A stretch of DNA of 64,000 nt from positions 17,089 to 81,088 of the forward strand of contig NZ_JAUYRV010000013.1 of the NCBI RefSeq assembly GCF_030696665.1, written 5' to 3'. Positions 27,101-35,646 of this stretch are shown here, piece after piece; positions within the stretch are counted from its first letter, which is position 1; each line of letters begins with the position of its first letter. Source of the DNA: Novosphingobium sp. (GTDB lineage Bacteria > Pseudomonadota > Alphaproteobacteria > Sphingomonadales > Sphingomonadaceae). The notes under the pieces are model-generated. The model had not been told where the DNA came from and made no database searches. It saw only the letters and a program-made list of their open reading frames with translations. A program made the translations under genes and the position numbers.

Positions 27101-28489
27101 TCAGGCTTCAGCCATCAGGTTGTAATAGGCCATCCACCAGTTCCACTGGGTGTCGTCCTTGGTGAAGCCGGGATAGAGCAGGCCTTCGCCCTTCCAGCCT
27201 TCGGGACGTTCGTGTCCGTGCAGCGCCTGATACTTCAGCGTCATGTCGCGGCTGATCGGGCCGCGCGCATTGCGCATGATCTGCGGCCACGTGTCGGCAT
27301 CATCCTGTTCGATGATCCCCGATGTGCCGGTCTGCTGGATGGAGTTCTGCAGCATGTCGCGCTTGACCTGCTCAGGAGCGTCCTTTTCGGCGAAGATGAA
27401 GTTGATGAACTCCACCTTGTCCGGGCCGCGCGGCACATAAGTGTGCAGGGCCAGCGCGCCAGAAGAGCCACCATCCGTGCGTGGCGCAAAGATGAACGCG
27501 ACCAGGATGTTGGGGAACAGGCCGCCAACCTGCGGCGGGATCGTGGCCAGTTGTTCGACCTGATCGGCCGACAGGTTCTTGAACAGCTGCGGGATCAACT
27601 CCTTGGTGATGCCCGGAGGCGGCAGCATCGCAAGCCGTTCCTCGACCGTCTTGCCTTCAAAGCTCATGTCCGAGAACATCTTGAAGGTCTGTGCCGCTTC
27701 GAGGCAGCGCAGCGAGTGCCCCTGTTCGCAGCTGACATCGACGCCGTACATGCCGGGCGCGTTATCGTAGATCGATTCAGCCGTGCCGCCCATCACGCCG
27801 CCTTCCATCAGCGAGCGATGGAGCGTGAGCGTGTGGAACCCGTCCGAACCCGATTGTTCGCCGGGGATCTTCCAGTTGCAAGGCAGGACGAAGCGCTGCG
27901 GGGGGCCGAGCATTTCAAGGCCGGAATCGGTGCGGCAGAACAGCTGGTCGAGGTAGTACTTCATGTCGCCAAGGTATTCGTCGAACGATGGGCCTTCGAT
28001 GTCCCAAGTGGCGAAGATGAGGCCGCCATAGACCTGCACGCGCGCCTTCCGGAGGCCGAGCTGGTCCTTGCCCAGCTGGTTGCCGTGCATCTGTTCTTTT
28101 TCAACCGGCGCGCCAATGAAGCTGCCATCGGGACGGAACGCCCAGCCGTGGTAGATGCAGCGGTGGGCATGGGCGTTGCCGGCTTCGGCCGTGCAAACTT
28201 TCATGCCGCGATGCGGGCAGACATTGAGCGAAACGTGGATTTCGTTGTTGCGATCACGGGTCACGATGACCTGATCTTCGCCCATGTCGCGCACCACGAA
28301 ATCACCGGCCTTCGGGATTTCGGTATCGTGGGCGAGGAGCAGCCACGTCTTGGCGAAAATGCGCTCCATCTCAAGCTTGTAGAGTTCTTCGTCGTTCATC
28401 ACGCGGAGCATGACTTCGTTCGTGTCACGCTTGACGAGATCATCGAGTGTCGCGCCGTCAGACAGCGTGAAAGTTGCTTTTTGAAGCAT
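27101..28489 (-). CDS. Aromatic-ring-hydroxylating dioxygenase alpha subunit (Rieske)
   Basis: 462 residues. The Rieske motif is complete: C91-x-H93 and C111-x2-H114 (CPHRGMKV ... RCIYHGW). The mononuclear-iron motif D216-x2-H219-x4-H224 (SDGFHTLTLH) follows. Full length for an alpha subunit partnered by a beta subunit. It hydroxylates an aromatic or other cyclic substrate using O2. ATG at 28489 follows GGAGAGGATC. It heads the six-gene leftward operon that starts at the inverted repeat 28535-28565, and is divergent from the ferredoxin gene. The substrate is unknown. Confidence 0.93.
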   Translation of the reverse strand: MLQKATFTLSDGATLDDLVKRDTNEVMLRVMNDEELYKLEMERIFAKTWLLLAHDTEIPKAGDFVVRDMGEDQVIVTRDRNNEIHVSLNVCPHRGMKVCTAEAGNAHAHRCIYHGWAFRPDGSFIGAPVEKEQMHGNQLGKDQLGLRKARVQVYGGLIFATWDIEGPSFDEYLGDMKYYLDQLFCRTDSGLEMLGPPQRFVLPCNWKIPGEQSGSDGFHTLTLHRSLMEGGVMGGTAESIYDNAPGMYGVDVSCEQGHSLRCLEAAQTFKMFSDMSFEGKTVEERLAMLPPPGITKELIPQLFKNLSADQVEQLATIPPQVGGLFPNILVAFIFAPRTDGGSSGALALHTYVPRGPDKVEFINFIFAEKDAPEQVKRDMLQNSIQQTGTSGIIEQDDADTWPQIMRNARGPISRDMTLKYQALHGHERPEGWKGEGLLYPGFTKDDTQWNWWMAYYNLMAEA

Positions 28490-28534
28490 GATCCTCTCCA
28501 TCGAATCTATCGAAAAATTCTGTTGCGACTCTTA

Positions 28535-28565
28535 TACAGGTTGAACGAAATGTGTTCAACCTGTA
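28535..28565. promoter_or_regulatory. Near-ideal inverted-repeat operator between dioxygenase and ferredoxin
   Basis: Arms TACAGGTTGAAC (28535-28546) and GTTCAACCTGTA (28554-28565) are perfect 12-base complements around the seven-base spacer gaaatgt. It lies 46 bases upstream of the alpha-subunit ATG and 26 bases upstream of the ferredoxin ATG, so a bound repressor would shut both. The TetR protein encoded within the operon is the obvious candidate. I saw no second copy in the window. Confidence 0.8.
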
Positions 28566-28590
28566 ATTAGTGCCCGGAGAGGAGAAAACC

Positions 28591-28797
28591 ATGTCAAACC
28601 GCTTGAAGGTTGTTATCGATAAGCCCGCATGCTGCGGCTACGGCGTCTGCGCCGAAATCTGCCCTGAAGTTTACAAGCTCGACGAAAACGGCATCGTCTA
28701 TGTCGACGAAGAACTTGTCCCCGAAGGCCTGGAAGAGCGCGCCCGCGAAGGCGCTGATGCCTGCCCGCAGGCAGCGCTTGCCATCGTCGAAGCGTGA
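28591..28797 (+). CDS. Small [3Fe-4S]-type ferredoxin
   Basis: 68 residues with one cluster site: C14, Y17, C20 and C58-Pro, plus C15 and C24. In standard [4Fe-4S] ferredoxins the position of Tyr17 is a cysteine. Replacement here matches the P450-type ferredoxins that hold a [3Fe-4S] cluster. Start ATG at 28591 with GGAGAGGAG upstream. It is divergent from the dioxygenase alpha gene and shares its operator, so it is probably the dioxygenase's electron carrier, as in the PhdABCD-type phenanthrene dioxygenases. Confidence 0.88.
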   Translation: MSNRLKVVIDKPACCGYGVCAEICPEVYKLDENGIVYVDEELVPEGLEERAREGADACPQAALAIVEA

Positions 28798-28806
28798 AGC
28801 TGGTCC

Positions 28807-28836
28807 GGCTCCGGCAGGCATAGTGCCGCCGGAGCC
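28807..28836. terminator. Bidirectional terminator hairpin
   Basis: GGCTCCGGC (28807-28815) pairs with GCCGGAGCC (28828-28836), with an inner GGCA/TGCC stem. It sits between the convergent ferredoxin and Rieske oxygenase genes and can serve both. Confidence 0.75.
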
Positions 28837-28846
28837 AAGGCCACTT

Positions 28847-30052
28847 TCAGCGCACCATCTGCTCTGACAGCACTTGGGTGACACGCTGTGATTCGGGGAT
28901 CGATGTGATGCCGATGCGGCGATCCAGTTCTTCTTCAAACCAATACAGCGCGCGCTCCTGATACCCGAAGGTCAGGTGCGGAATCGTGCCTTGCGTCAGG
29001 GATCGCTGGATAGACCGGAACAGGCACAGATCTTCGGACAAAATGTTGCGCACAATGCCGTTCATGGCCTGCCAGTGCTGCGCGTCGGCTTCGGTGTCGA
29101 CATCCCAGCCCATCAGACGGACTTCCATGATCGATTTGTCTGGGCCTGCGGGCCAGAAGCTTTGCAGCGAAAAGCCGCCGGGATCGAGCGCGAAGAAGGT
29201 GTTGGGGAAGGTCGGGAGTGCAATCGTGCATTCGCTGAACACGTCTGCAACATTGTCCGGCTTGTACAACTGCTGGTCGAAAATCGAATCGCCCTTCTTC
29301 TTGCGCGTGGCAAACCGCATGTGGCCGTTGGCGAACAGCGCGATCACGAAGCTTTGCGAATTGAGATAGGGGGCGAGCGTCTTGGCGTGCACAGTCGCGA
29401 CGTGATAGATTTCAAGGAAGTTGTGCAGCGCCAGCTTCCAGTTGCAATCCATTTCCACAAGCAGGCGATCTTTGACCACCATGTTCTCGATCGGATAGCC
29501 TTCCTTCTGCGCCGATTGCGGGGCCAGAAAATCATCAAGCGGTTCGGCAGCTTCATCGAAATTAATGAAGATCATGCCCCGGTTGATCTCGCACCGGACT
29601 GACTTGAGGCCGTTGTCTGCCTTGTTCAGACAGGTGAAATCATGCAGGTCGGGGACGGATTTAAGCTCACCTTCCAGCGAATACCCCCATGCGTGATAGG
29701 GGCATACGAACCGCATCGCCTTGCCCTTCTGTTCGAGCAGCAGCGCCGATCCGCGATGACGGCATGAATTGTGAAAGGCCCTGATCGCGCCGTCCTTGGC
29801 GCGCGAAATGATGACGGATTGATCCAGCTGCTGGAACAGGAAGTAAGACCCGGCTTCGGGCAGTTCCGAAATATGGCCTGCCAATAACCAGTTCTTCATC
29901 CACAACCCGTCATGCTCCAGCTGCGCGAAACCGGGATCGGTATAGCGGCTTGACGGGACAGGCGGCAGATAGGGGAAGTCAGCCGGGTGTTCCGAGCGCA
30001 CAAGCTGCGCTTCCATCGTCCGGTGTAAAAGGTCCAAGGCGTCCGTTTGCAT
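28847..30052 (-). CDS. Rieske non-heme iron oxygenase alpha-type protein
   Basis: 401 residues. Rieske motif C97-x-H99 with C117-x2-H120 (SCRHRGS ... CPYHAW) and iron motif NFLEIYHVATVH, which fits the E-x2-H-x4-H variant. The C-terminal domain is SRPBCC type. It should use O2 for hydroxylation or demethylation. ATG at 30052 follows AGGAGAAGTGCG. A SnoaL-type gene lies 25 bases upstream on the same transcript and may act as a minimal beta subunit. The ferredoxin gene is convergent. No reductase is encoded in this unit. Confidence 0.9.
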   Translation of the reverse strand: MQTDALDLLHRTMEAQLVRSEHPADFPYLPPVPSSRYTDPGFAQLEHDGLWMKNWLLAGHISELPEAGSYFLFQQLDQSVIISRAKDGAIRAFHNSCRHRGSALLLEQKGKAMRFVCPYHAWGYSLEGELKSVPDLHDFTCLNKADNGLKSVRCEINRGMIFINFDEAAEPLDDFLAPQSAQKEGYPIENMVVKDRLLVEMDCNWKLALHNFLEIYHVATVHAKTLAPYLNSQSFVIALFANGHMRFATRKKKGDSIFDQQLYKPDNVADVFSECTIALPTFPNTFFALDPGGFSLQSFWPAGPDKSIMEVRLMGWDVDTEADAQHWQAMNGIVRNILSEDLCLFRSIQRSLTQGTIPHLTFGYQERALYWFEEELDRRIGITSIPESQRVTQVLSEQMVR

Positions 30053-30077
30053 CGCACTTCTCCTGGGAAAACGGGGG

Positions 30078-30518
30078 TCAGGCGTCTGCCATCTTTGAGG
30101 CGGAAGGATCATCAGGGGTCACCGCGCCGAAGCAGCTTTGGGCAAGGAAGCTGCAGCTGTATTCCCGCACTTCGGTGAACTTCCCGTCGCGCAGTTTGAA
30201 CACGAAATGATAGGCGTTGTTGTACCGCCGACCGTTGAGCATCTCCATGTCGGTTTCGGCTTCAACGGCAACCCGATCGCCTTCTGCGGTCATTTCCAGA
30301 ACTGTCAGCTGGATCGGCGATTTCAGCACGGTCGACATTGTGGTCGGCACCTTGGAGAACTGCTCCCGGTTCCAGTTGTAGAGCAGCCATTCGGGCTGGC
30401 GTGCCATCGTCATGAAGTTGAAATCGTCGGCGGTGGTTGCCAGGATTGCCGCTTCGTCGCCGCGATTGACCGCTTCGAACCAACTGCGCACGACGGCCTT
30501 GTTTTCCTCGATGCCCAT
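30078..30518 (-). CDS. SnoaL/NTF2-like protein paired with the Rieske oxygenase
   Basis: 146 residues from ATG at 30518 (AAGGG nine bases upstream). The NTF2-like fold is suggested by NKAVVRSWFEAVNRGDEAAILATTADDF, the central strands VAVEAETDMEMLNGRRYNNAYHFVFKLRDGKFTEVREY, and length. Such proteins serve as small dehydratases, isomerases or structural partners. The position directly before a Rieske alpha gene is that of a beta subunit, whose fold is the same. Function is not proven. Confidence 0.78.
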   Translation of the reverse strand: MGIEENKAVVRSWFEAVNRGDEAAILATTADDFNFMTMARQPEWLLYNWNREQFSKVPTTMSTVLKSPIQLTVLEMTAEGDRVAVEAETDMEMLNGRRYNNAYHFVFKLRDGKFTEVREYSCSFLAQSCFGAVTPDDPSASKMADA

Positions 30519-30669
30519 TGCTCTCATCCCTTGTTCCCGCCGTTTGCCGGCAGCGGTTTGTTATGTGCGGGCCTGTAGCCCTGCTTTTGCAGCAGGATGG
30601 ACAGCGATTCGAAATTCTCGCCTATCCAAAGGGGGGCGTTGCGCCGGCCAACTTACGGTTTGCTGGCTG

Positions 30670-30687
30670 TGCGACATTATGGTCGCA
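30670..30687. promoter_or_regulatory. Inverted repeat upstream of the AraC-family gene
   Basis: TGCGAC and GTCGCA flank ATTATG. It lies in the 221-base divergent region between the SnoaL gene and the AraC-family regulator, 52 bases before the regulator's ATG. It is a candidate operator for either gene; AraC proteins more often bind direct repeats, so confidence is modest. Confidence 0.4.
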
Positions 30688-30739
30688 GCGCAACGGTCAG
30701 ATCGCCATGAGAGCGGTCGGGTCCGGGAGAAACAAGGTC

Positions 30740-31639
30740 ATGCCCACTACATCCGGGTCCAATGTTTCGGCGGTTTATGATGTGCCGCAAAGTGGTGGCA
30801 TGGATTGCCGTGTTGCGGGGCGCATGGTGCTGCCGCAGGCAACGGTAGAGGTGCACCACTATCGCTTCACCGGGCCGCAAGGCGGCGTGTTCCGCTCCGG
30901 TCGGGGGTTCCTCGATCTTGCCTTGTCCCGCCGCCCTGGCGCGCCGCAAGGGCAATACACGGCCTCTCCCGGGAAGGGGCCGCAGCCGATGGGTGACATC
31001 ATCTGCATACCGGCAGGGCAGGATCTGGAAACCTGCTGGGGCGAGGGTGAGCAAATGTCGATCTGCTGCGGGTTTGATGCGCTGGTCGGCGGCGCGGATG
31101 ATCTGATGGAGAATTGCCACAGCCTTGATGCCTCGCTTGACGTACGCAGCCCGCATGTGCGTGACGCGCTGGTGCGTCTGTCGCGCGAGATTGCCTGTCC
31201 CGACTTCGGCAGCGTGCTGCTGGCCGAAGCGCTGCTTGCGCAAGCAGGGGTGGAACTATACCGCTATTTCAAGCGCAGCGGGCGTGAAAGCGGGGGCGGA
31301 GAGAGTGTTTCCCGCCTTGGCGCTGCCCAGATGCGCCGGATTGAAGAGGCCATCGAGCAACCGGGAAAGCTGCCCGGCGTGGCTGAACTTGCCTTGCTGT
31401 GCGATGTCAGTACGCGGCACTTTTTCCGGCTTTTTCAGGCCACGACCGGGCAGACACTTGCCACGTTTGCTGCCGAACGCCGCATCGCGCGGGCCAAGGC
31501 TCTGCTGGTGCAGTCTCGCCCGCCGATCAAGGAGATTGCGTGGCTGTGCGGGTTCGAAACGCCCGCCGCATTTTCGGCAGCCTTCCGCAAGGCTGCCGGG
31601 GTAACACCCAAGGCCTTTCGGCAGGCGGTCTGGCAATGA
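30740..31639 (+). CDS. AraC-family transcriptional regulator
   Basis: 299 residues. The C-terminal 100 residues hold the double helix-turn-helix of AraC proteins (GVAELALLCDVSTRHFFRLFQATTGQT and IKEIAWLCGFETPAAFSAAFRKAAGVTPKAF). The N-terminal part is an unassigned sensor. ATG at 30740 has AAGG upstream; the longer frame lacks a ribosome site. It is divergent from the SnoaL/Rieske unit and upstream of an SDR/VOC/hydrolase unit, so it may activate either. Confidence 0.87.
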   Translation: MPTTSGSNVSAVYDVPQSGGMDCRVAGRMVLPQATVEVHHYRFTGPQGGVFRSGRGFLDLALSRRPGAPQGQYTASPGKGPQPMGDIICIPAGQDLETCWGEGEQMSICCGFDALVGGADDLMENCHSLDASLDVRSPHVRDALVRLSREIACPDFGSVLLAEALLAQAGVELYRYFKRSGRESGGGESVSRLGAAQMRRIEEAIEQPGKLPGVAELALLCDVSTRHFFRLFQATTGQTLATFAAERRIARAKALLVQSRPPIKEIAWLCGFETPAAFSAAFRKAAGVTPKAFRQAVWQ

Positions 31640-31757
31640 AGCGGCTGCGCGGCAGTCCGGCGATAGCAATGGCTTTGTCGAGCGCACGATCGCGCTTGGC
31701 TGCCCGACCCGGGATCAGCCAGACTGACCCGGTCTAAAAACAAGAGGAGAGGCTGCT

Positions 31758-32543
31758 TTGGCCACGAATGTATTCGACCTTTCCGGTAAGGTTGCATTGG
31801 TTACAGGTGCCAATTCAGGCCTCGGCTTTGCCTTTGCGCGCGGCCTTGCAAAAGCCGGTGCCGATATCGTGATCTGGGGCCGCCGCGCCGACAAGAACGA
31901 GGAAGCCGCTGAAAAGCTGCGTGCCTTGGGTGTGCGCGTGATGACCGATAGTGTCGACGTGCGCGATGACGCGGCGATTGACGCCGGGGTCAACCGCGCG
32001 GTGGCAGAGCTTGGCCGGATCGACATTGCGGTGGCCAACGCCGGAATCGCCACGCAGGTGCCGTTCGTCGACATGACCCGCACCACCTATCGCGAACTGA
32101 TCGACGTCAACCTTGATGGCGCGGTATTCACGCTGCGCGCCGTGGCCAAGCACATGGTGGACCGCGCAGCAGCCGGAGATCCCGGGGGGTCGCTGATCAT
32201 CTGTGGCAGCGGTTCCATCGCGCAGGGCGTGCCCACCCTGGCGCACTACGGTATCGCCAAGGGCGGGCTTAATTCACTGGCCAAAGCGCTGGCGGCGGAA
32301 CTGGGGCCGCACGGCATCCGCTGCAACGTGATCGCGCCAGGCTTCATCGAGACCGAGATGACCTTTGCCGATCCCGATGTCGGCGCGATGATGGCGGCGG
32401 GCGTTTCGGCGCGCGTGCCGCTTGGCCGCATCGGCCAACCCGAGGATATTGAAGGCGCGGCGGTCTACCTCGCCAGCGATGCGGCACGCTATCACACCGG
32501 CGATACGCTGGTGATCGATGGTGGCAAGCTGTTCGCCAACTGA
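31758..32543 (+). CDS. SDR-family oxidoreductase
   Basis: 261 residues from a TTG start with AGAGGAGAGG upstream. TGANSGLGFAFA cofactor loop, ANAG motif and catalytic SGSIAQGVPTLAHYGIAK. Aspartate is absent and WGRRAD follows the second strand, so NADPH is the likelier cofactor. It is the first gene of a rightward unit with a VOC protein and an alpha/beta hydrolase; these three could process one substrate in series. Confidence 0.86.
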   Translation: MATNVFDLSGKVALVTGANSGLGFAFARGLAKAGADIVIWGRRADKNEEAAEKLRALGVRVMTDSVDVRDDAAIDAGVNRAVAELGRIDIAVANAGIATQVPFVDMTRTTYRELIDVNLDGAVFTLRAVAKHMVDRAAAGDPGGSLIICGSGSIAQGVPTLAHYGIAKGGLNSLAKALAAELGPHGIRCNVIAPGFIETEMTFADPDVGAMMAAGVSARVPLGRIGQPEDIEGAAVYLASDAARYHTGDTLVIDGGKLFAN

Positions 32544-32562
32544 AACCGAAAGGACCGCCATC

Positions 32563-33072
32563 ATGTTTGCACGCCCGAACAGCCAGCACAGCCAGGTGGC
32601 CTATGTCACCAATGATCTCGATGCCGCGATCGAGGCATTTCGCCGCGAATACGATTCGCCGGGGTTCTATGTCTTCACCAATGCCAATTCCGGTTCGGAT
32701 GAAAATGGCGAGCAACTACGGATCGCGCTGGCCCGCGTGGGCGGGGTGGAGATCGAACTGATCGAACCGATTGGCGATACCGCGCCGCTGTTCAGCGACG
32801 TGCTGCCGGGCGGGGATGACCTTGCGATCCGCTTCCACCACGTCTGCTTCCGGGTCGATGGCCCGCTTGAAAACTGGGATGCGCACGTCGCGTCACTGGA
32901 CTTCGAGCGCCACCCGATCGTGTTTCAGGGCGCCTTGGGTGAGATGATGCGGTTCATCTACACCGACGAGCGTCGGACGCTGGGGCACTATGTTGAGCAC
33001 GTGTGGCTGTCGCCGGAAATATACGCCCAGATCCTTGGCGCAACGCCGACGTACCCGCCTGCAAACGCCTGA
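32563..33072 (+). CDS. VOC-superfamily (glyoxalase/bleomycin-resistance/dioxygenase) protein
   Basis: 169 residues from ATG at 32563 (GAAAGGACC upstream). The N-terminal HSQVAYVTNDLDAAIEAFRREYDSPGFYVF and the RFHHVCFRVDG segment are typical of VOC half-modules that carry metal ligands (His and Glu). Role could be epimerase, lyase or dioxygenase. It is one of two VOC genes in the window and lies 19 bases after the SDR stop. Confidence 0.8.
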   Translation: MFARPNSQHSQVAYVTNDLDAAIEAFRREYDSPGFYVFTNANSGSDENGEQLRIALARVGGVEIELIEPIGDTAPLFSDVLPGGDDLAIRFHHVCFRVDGPLENWDAHVASLDFERHPIVFQGALGEMMRFIYTDERRTLGHYVEHVWLSPEIYAQILGATPTYPPANA

Positions 33073-33089
33073 ATTGCCGGAGATTTTCC

Positions 33090-34166
33090 TTGCCCCATCC
33101 CATCGAACTGCCCCCTGTCGAACTGACCGTGGACGTAACTGCGGCTATTGCCATCGGCATGCCCGCGCATACCGCCGTGACGGTTTTCCTGCCGGACGAC
33201 GGTGCGCTGGCCAACCCGCCGGTGGTGTGCTTCGCGTTTCCGGGCGGCGGCTATAACCGGCGCTATTACAGCTTCGACATGCCGGACGGACAGGGCGGGG
33301 GCGAGGCGGGATACCACACCGCGCGCGGGTGGATCTTCGTCGCCTGCGATCACCTCGGTTTCGGCGATTCAACCATTCCACCGGACGACCTGCTCGATCT
33401 CGATGTGATCGCGGCGGGCAACGATGCGACCGTTCGGCACGTGATGGAGCGGATCGCGGCGGGTACGCTGACTGATGGTCTGCCGCCCATCGCCAATGCC
33501 ACCTGCCTTGGCATCGGCCAGTCGATGGGCGGTTGCTTCGCCGTGGTGGCGCAGGGCAATCATGAGACGTTCGACGGCGTGGGCGTGCTGGGCTACAGCG
33601 GGATTCACACCGTGGTGCCAACGCGGCCCGGCCAGCCCGAAGCCGCATGGCCGTGGGTTTCGCGCCGAAGCAAACCGGGCGCGCCCAAGATCTACAATCT
33701 TGCCCAACTGGCCGCATCCACCGGCCCGCAACTGGGTGATGCAGCGGCGTTGCAGGCTGCGGCGCAAGCGGGCGAACACCCCTTCCAGTGGTCTTTCCAT
33801 TATGACGATCAGCCTGCCGACATTGTGTCGCTCGATATGAAGGCCTCGGCCGGGCTGGCCGATCCCTTGCCCGAATGGCGCTCTGCCACCACACCGGCCT
33901 GCGGCATAACTATGGTTGCGCCGGGCGCGGTGGCGCTGGAAGCGGCATCGATCCGCGTCCCGGTGTTCATCGGCGTGGGTGAGCGCGATGTGGTTCCCGA
34001 TCCCTGGGCCGAACCCAAGGCGTTCAAGAGCGCGACCGACATCCAACTCTACGTCTGCCCGCGCATGGCGCACATGCACAACTTTGCCCACACCCGCACG
34101 CAGTTCTGGGCGCGGATTCACAACTGGGGTGAGGGCGTGGCGGCGCAGCGGGCGCTGGCGGGTTAG
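33090..34166 (+). CDS. Alpha/beta-hydrolase
   Basis: 358 residues from TTG at 33090 (CCGGAGA upstream). Nucleophile elbow GIGQSMGGC, acidic residue in VGERDVVPDPW, and histidine in ARMAHMHNF-like ending PRMAHMHNFAHT complete the triad. GGGYNRR near residue 50 supplies the oxyanion hole. No signal peptide is seen. It probably cleaves an ester, lactone or carbon-carbon bond produced by the SDR and VOC enzymes of the same unit. It overlaps the convergent SnoaL gene by four bases. Confidence 0.82.
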   Translation: MPHPIELPPVELTVDVTAAIAIGMPAHTAVTVFLPDDGALANPPVVCFAFPGGGYNRRYYSFDMPDGQGGGEAGYHTARGWIFVACDHLGFGDSTIPPDDLLDLDVIAAGNDATVRHVMERIAAGTLTDGLPPIANATCLGIGQSMGGCFAVVAQGNHETFDGVGVLGYSGIHTVVPTRPGQPEAAWPWVSRRSKPGAPKIYNLAQLAASTGPQLGDAAALQAAAQAGEHPFQWSFHYDDQPADIVSLDMKASAGLADPLPEWRSATTPACGITMVAPGAVALEAASIRVPVFIGVGERDVVPDPWAEPKAFKSATDIQLYVCPRMAHMHNFAHTRTQFWARIHNWGEGVAAQRALAG

Positions 34167-34663
34167 CCCTTCACGCCCGCAAACATCGCGTAGGATGGAT
34201 CACCTCGGTCCCTCCGTCCGCCAAAAGCGCCCACCAGCGGCGGGCCTGCATCCACGACCTCGTCGACGTCCTGCACATATTCGCGGTGGTCGATGGCCCA
34301 GCGGCCTTCGCGGCGCGACCAGCGGTCGAGGTAGCGACCCAGCGCGTTGCCTTGCCGCAGCACGCCATCCTGTTCGAAGCGCAGCGTGGCGTGGACATAG
34401 GCTTCGCTGGCGGCGTGGTCTCCATCCAGCACGATCAGGATATTGGTGACGCGGTGCATGTGCGCGATCATCTGCGCGTGGGTGCTGCAGACCCAATCGA
34501 TGAAGTCGCGGCCTGTGCCTTCGAACATCGTGCCGTAGCGGGCGGTGCCTTCGGGGTGCCACACGGCGTAGCCCAGGTCGCGGTCGATTCGGTCCATCGC
34601 GCGGGCATAGTTGGACAGTTGCTGCGCGATGGCGAGTTTGTCGGCTGTTTCGGTGTGTTCCAT
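34163..34663 (-). CDS. SnoaL/NTF2-like protein (LinA-type dehydratase fold)
   Basis: 166 residues. The pattern LAIAQQLSNYARAMDRIDRDLGYAVWHPEGTARYG, then HRVTNILIVLDGDHAASEAYVHATLRF, is that of the SnoaL-like family containing LinA and scytalone dehydratase. An Asp (DRDLG) and the His in MIAHMHRVTN sit where LinA has its catalytic Asp-His pair, so a lyase or dehydratase activity is plausible. It stands alone on the minus strand. The divergent neighbour is an unusual SDR. Confidence 0.8.
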   Translation of the reverse strand: MEHTETADKLAIAQQLSNYARAMDRIDRDLGYAVWHPEGTARYGTMFEGTGRDFIDWVCSTHAQMIAHMHRVTNILIVLDGDHAASEAYVHATLRFEQDGVLRQGNALGRYLDRWSRREGRWAIDHREYVQDVDEVVDAGPPLVGAFGGRRDRGDPSYAMFAGVKG

Positions 34664-34789
34664 TCATCGCTCCCCTGTTTGAAGCGAGCATGACCGCGCA
34701 CCCGCCGCCGCTCTCCTGACCAGCGACAGGTGCGATGCATCGGCATCGGACGCCCTCTGCCTGCAACGACATCACCAAGGGAGAGCGGC

Positions 34790-35599
34790 ATGGATCTGGG
34801 AATTGCAGGAAAGACCGCGCTGGTCACCGGCGGCACGCATGGCATCGGCCGCGCGATTGCCGAAGAACTTGGGCGCAATGGGTGCCACGTGGTGGTGGTT
34901 GCGCGCGGGCAGGCGGGGATCGATGAGACAATCGCTGCGATCTGCGATGCAGGCGGCAAGGCGGGCGGGGTCAGCGCCGATCTGACACAGATGGACAGCT
35001 ATCCGCGCATGGTGGCAGAGGCCACTGCGCTGTTCGACGCGCCCGACATCGCGATCTTCTCACCCGTAGGCCCGCCATCAGGCCGGTTTCAGGACATGGC
35101 CGACGAGGATTTCCAGACGACCTTCGACAATGTGGTCAAGGCGTTCGCCCACTTCGCGCGCGCGGTGACGCCCGCAATGAAGGAGCGCAAATGGGGCCGT
35201 ATCGTCACGGTCGGATCGGGTCACGGCCGATTGCCGGGCCGCCGCGCGACGCTCGGCTTCGACTACGTTCTGGCCAACACATTGCGTCCGTCCGCGCTCG
35301 GCCTCAGCCGTAGCCTCGCTGACGAGCTGGCCGAGTTCGGCATTACCGTGAATACGGTGCCCCCCGGCTTTATCGATACCGGCGCGCAGTATGAGGCGTT
35401 TTTCCGCGAGTGCGCCAAGGCGGTAAATCAGACATACGAGCAGTTCATGGCCGGGCTGATCGATCGCATTCCTATGAAGCGGTTCGGCAATCCCGATGAA
35501 GTGGCGAGCCTTTGCGCGTTCCTGTGCTCGGCCCGTGCCAGCTATATCACCGGCCAGTACATGCTCGTCGATGGCGGACGCATGGAGATATATTACTGA
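34790..35599 (+). CDS. Divergent SDR lacking the catalytic lysine (YxxxN type), copy 1
   Basis: 269 residues from ATG at 34790 (AGGGAGAGC upstream). [10 protein letters not shown] cofactor loop is normal. The NNAG motif is replaced by FSPVGPPSG and the active-site pair reads FDYVLAN, with Asn where SDRs have Lys. A closely similar protein at 55373-56182 shares both changes. The C-terminal [26 protein letters not shown] and QYMLVDGG are otherwise standard. It may be a catalytically altered subgroup (dehydratase-like, lyase-like or structural). Confidence 0.85.
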   Translation: MDLGIAGKTALVTGGTHGIGRAIAEELGRNGCHVVVVARGQAGIDETIAAICDAGGKAGGVSADLTQMDSYPRMVAEATALFDAPDIAIFSPVGPPSGRFQDMADEDFQTTFDNVVKAFAHFARAVTPAMKERKWGRIVTVGSGHGRLPGRRATLGFDYVLANTLRPSALGLSRSLADELAEFGITVNTVPPGFIDTGAQYEAFFRECAKAVNQTYEQFMAGLIDRIPMKRFGNPDEVASLCAFLCSARASYITGQYMLVDGGRMEIYY

Positions 35600-35607
35600 C
35601 GAAAGCC

Positions 35608-35631
35608 GCTCCCCCGCCAGCGCGGGGGAGC
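35608..35631. terminator. Bidirectional terminator hairpin
   Basis: Perfect ten-pair stem GCTCCCCCGC / GCGGGGGAGC with a four-base loop between the convergent SDR and luciferase-like genes. Confidence 0.75.
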
Positions 35632-35646
35632 AATGTTGGGTTTCTA

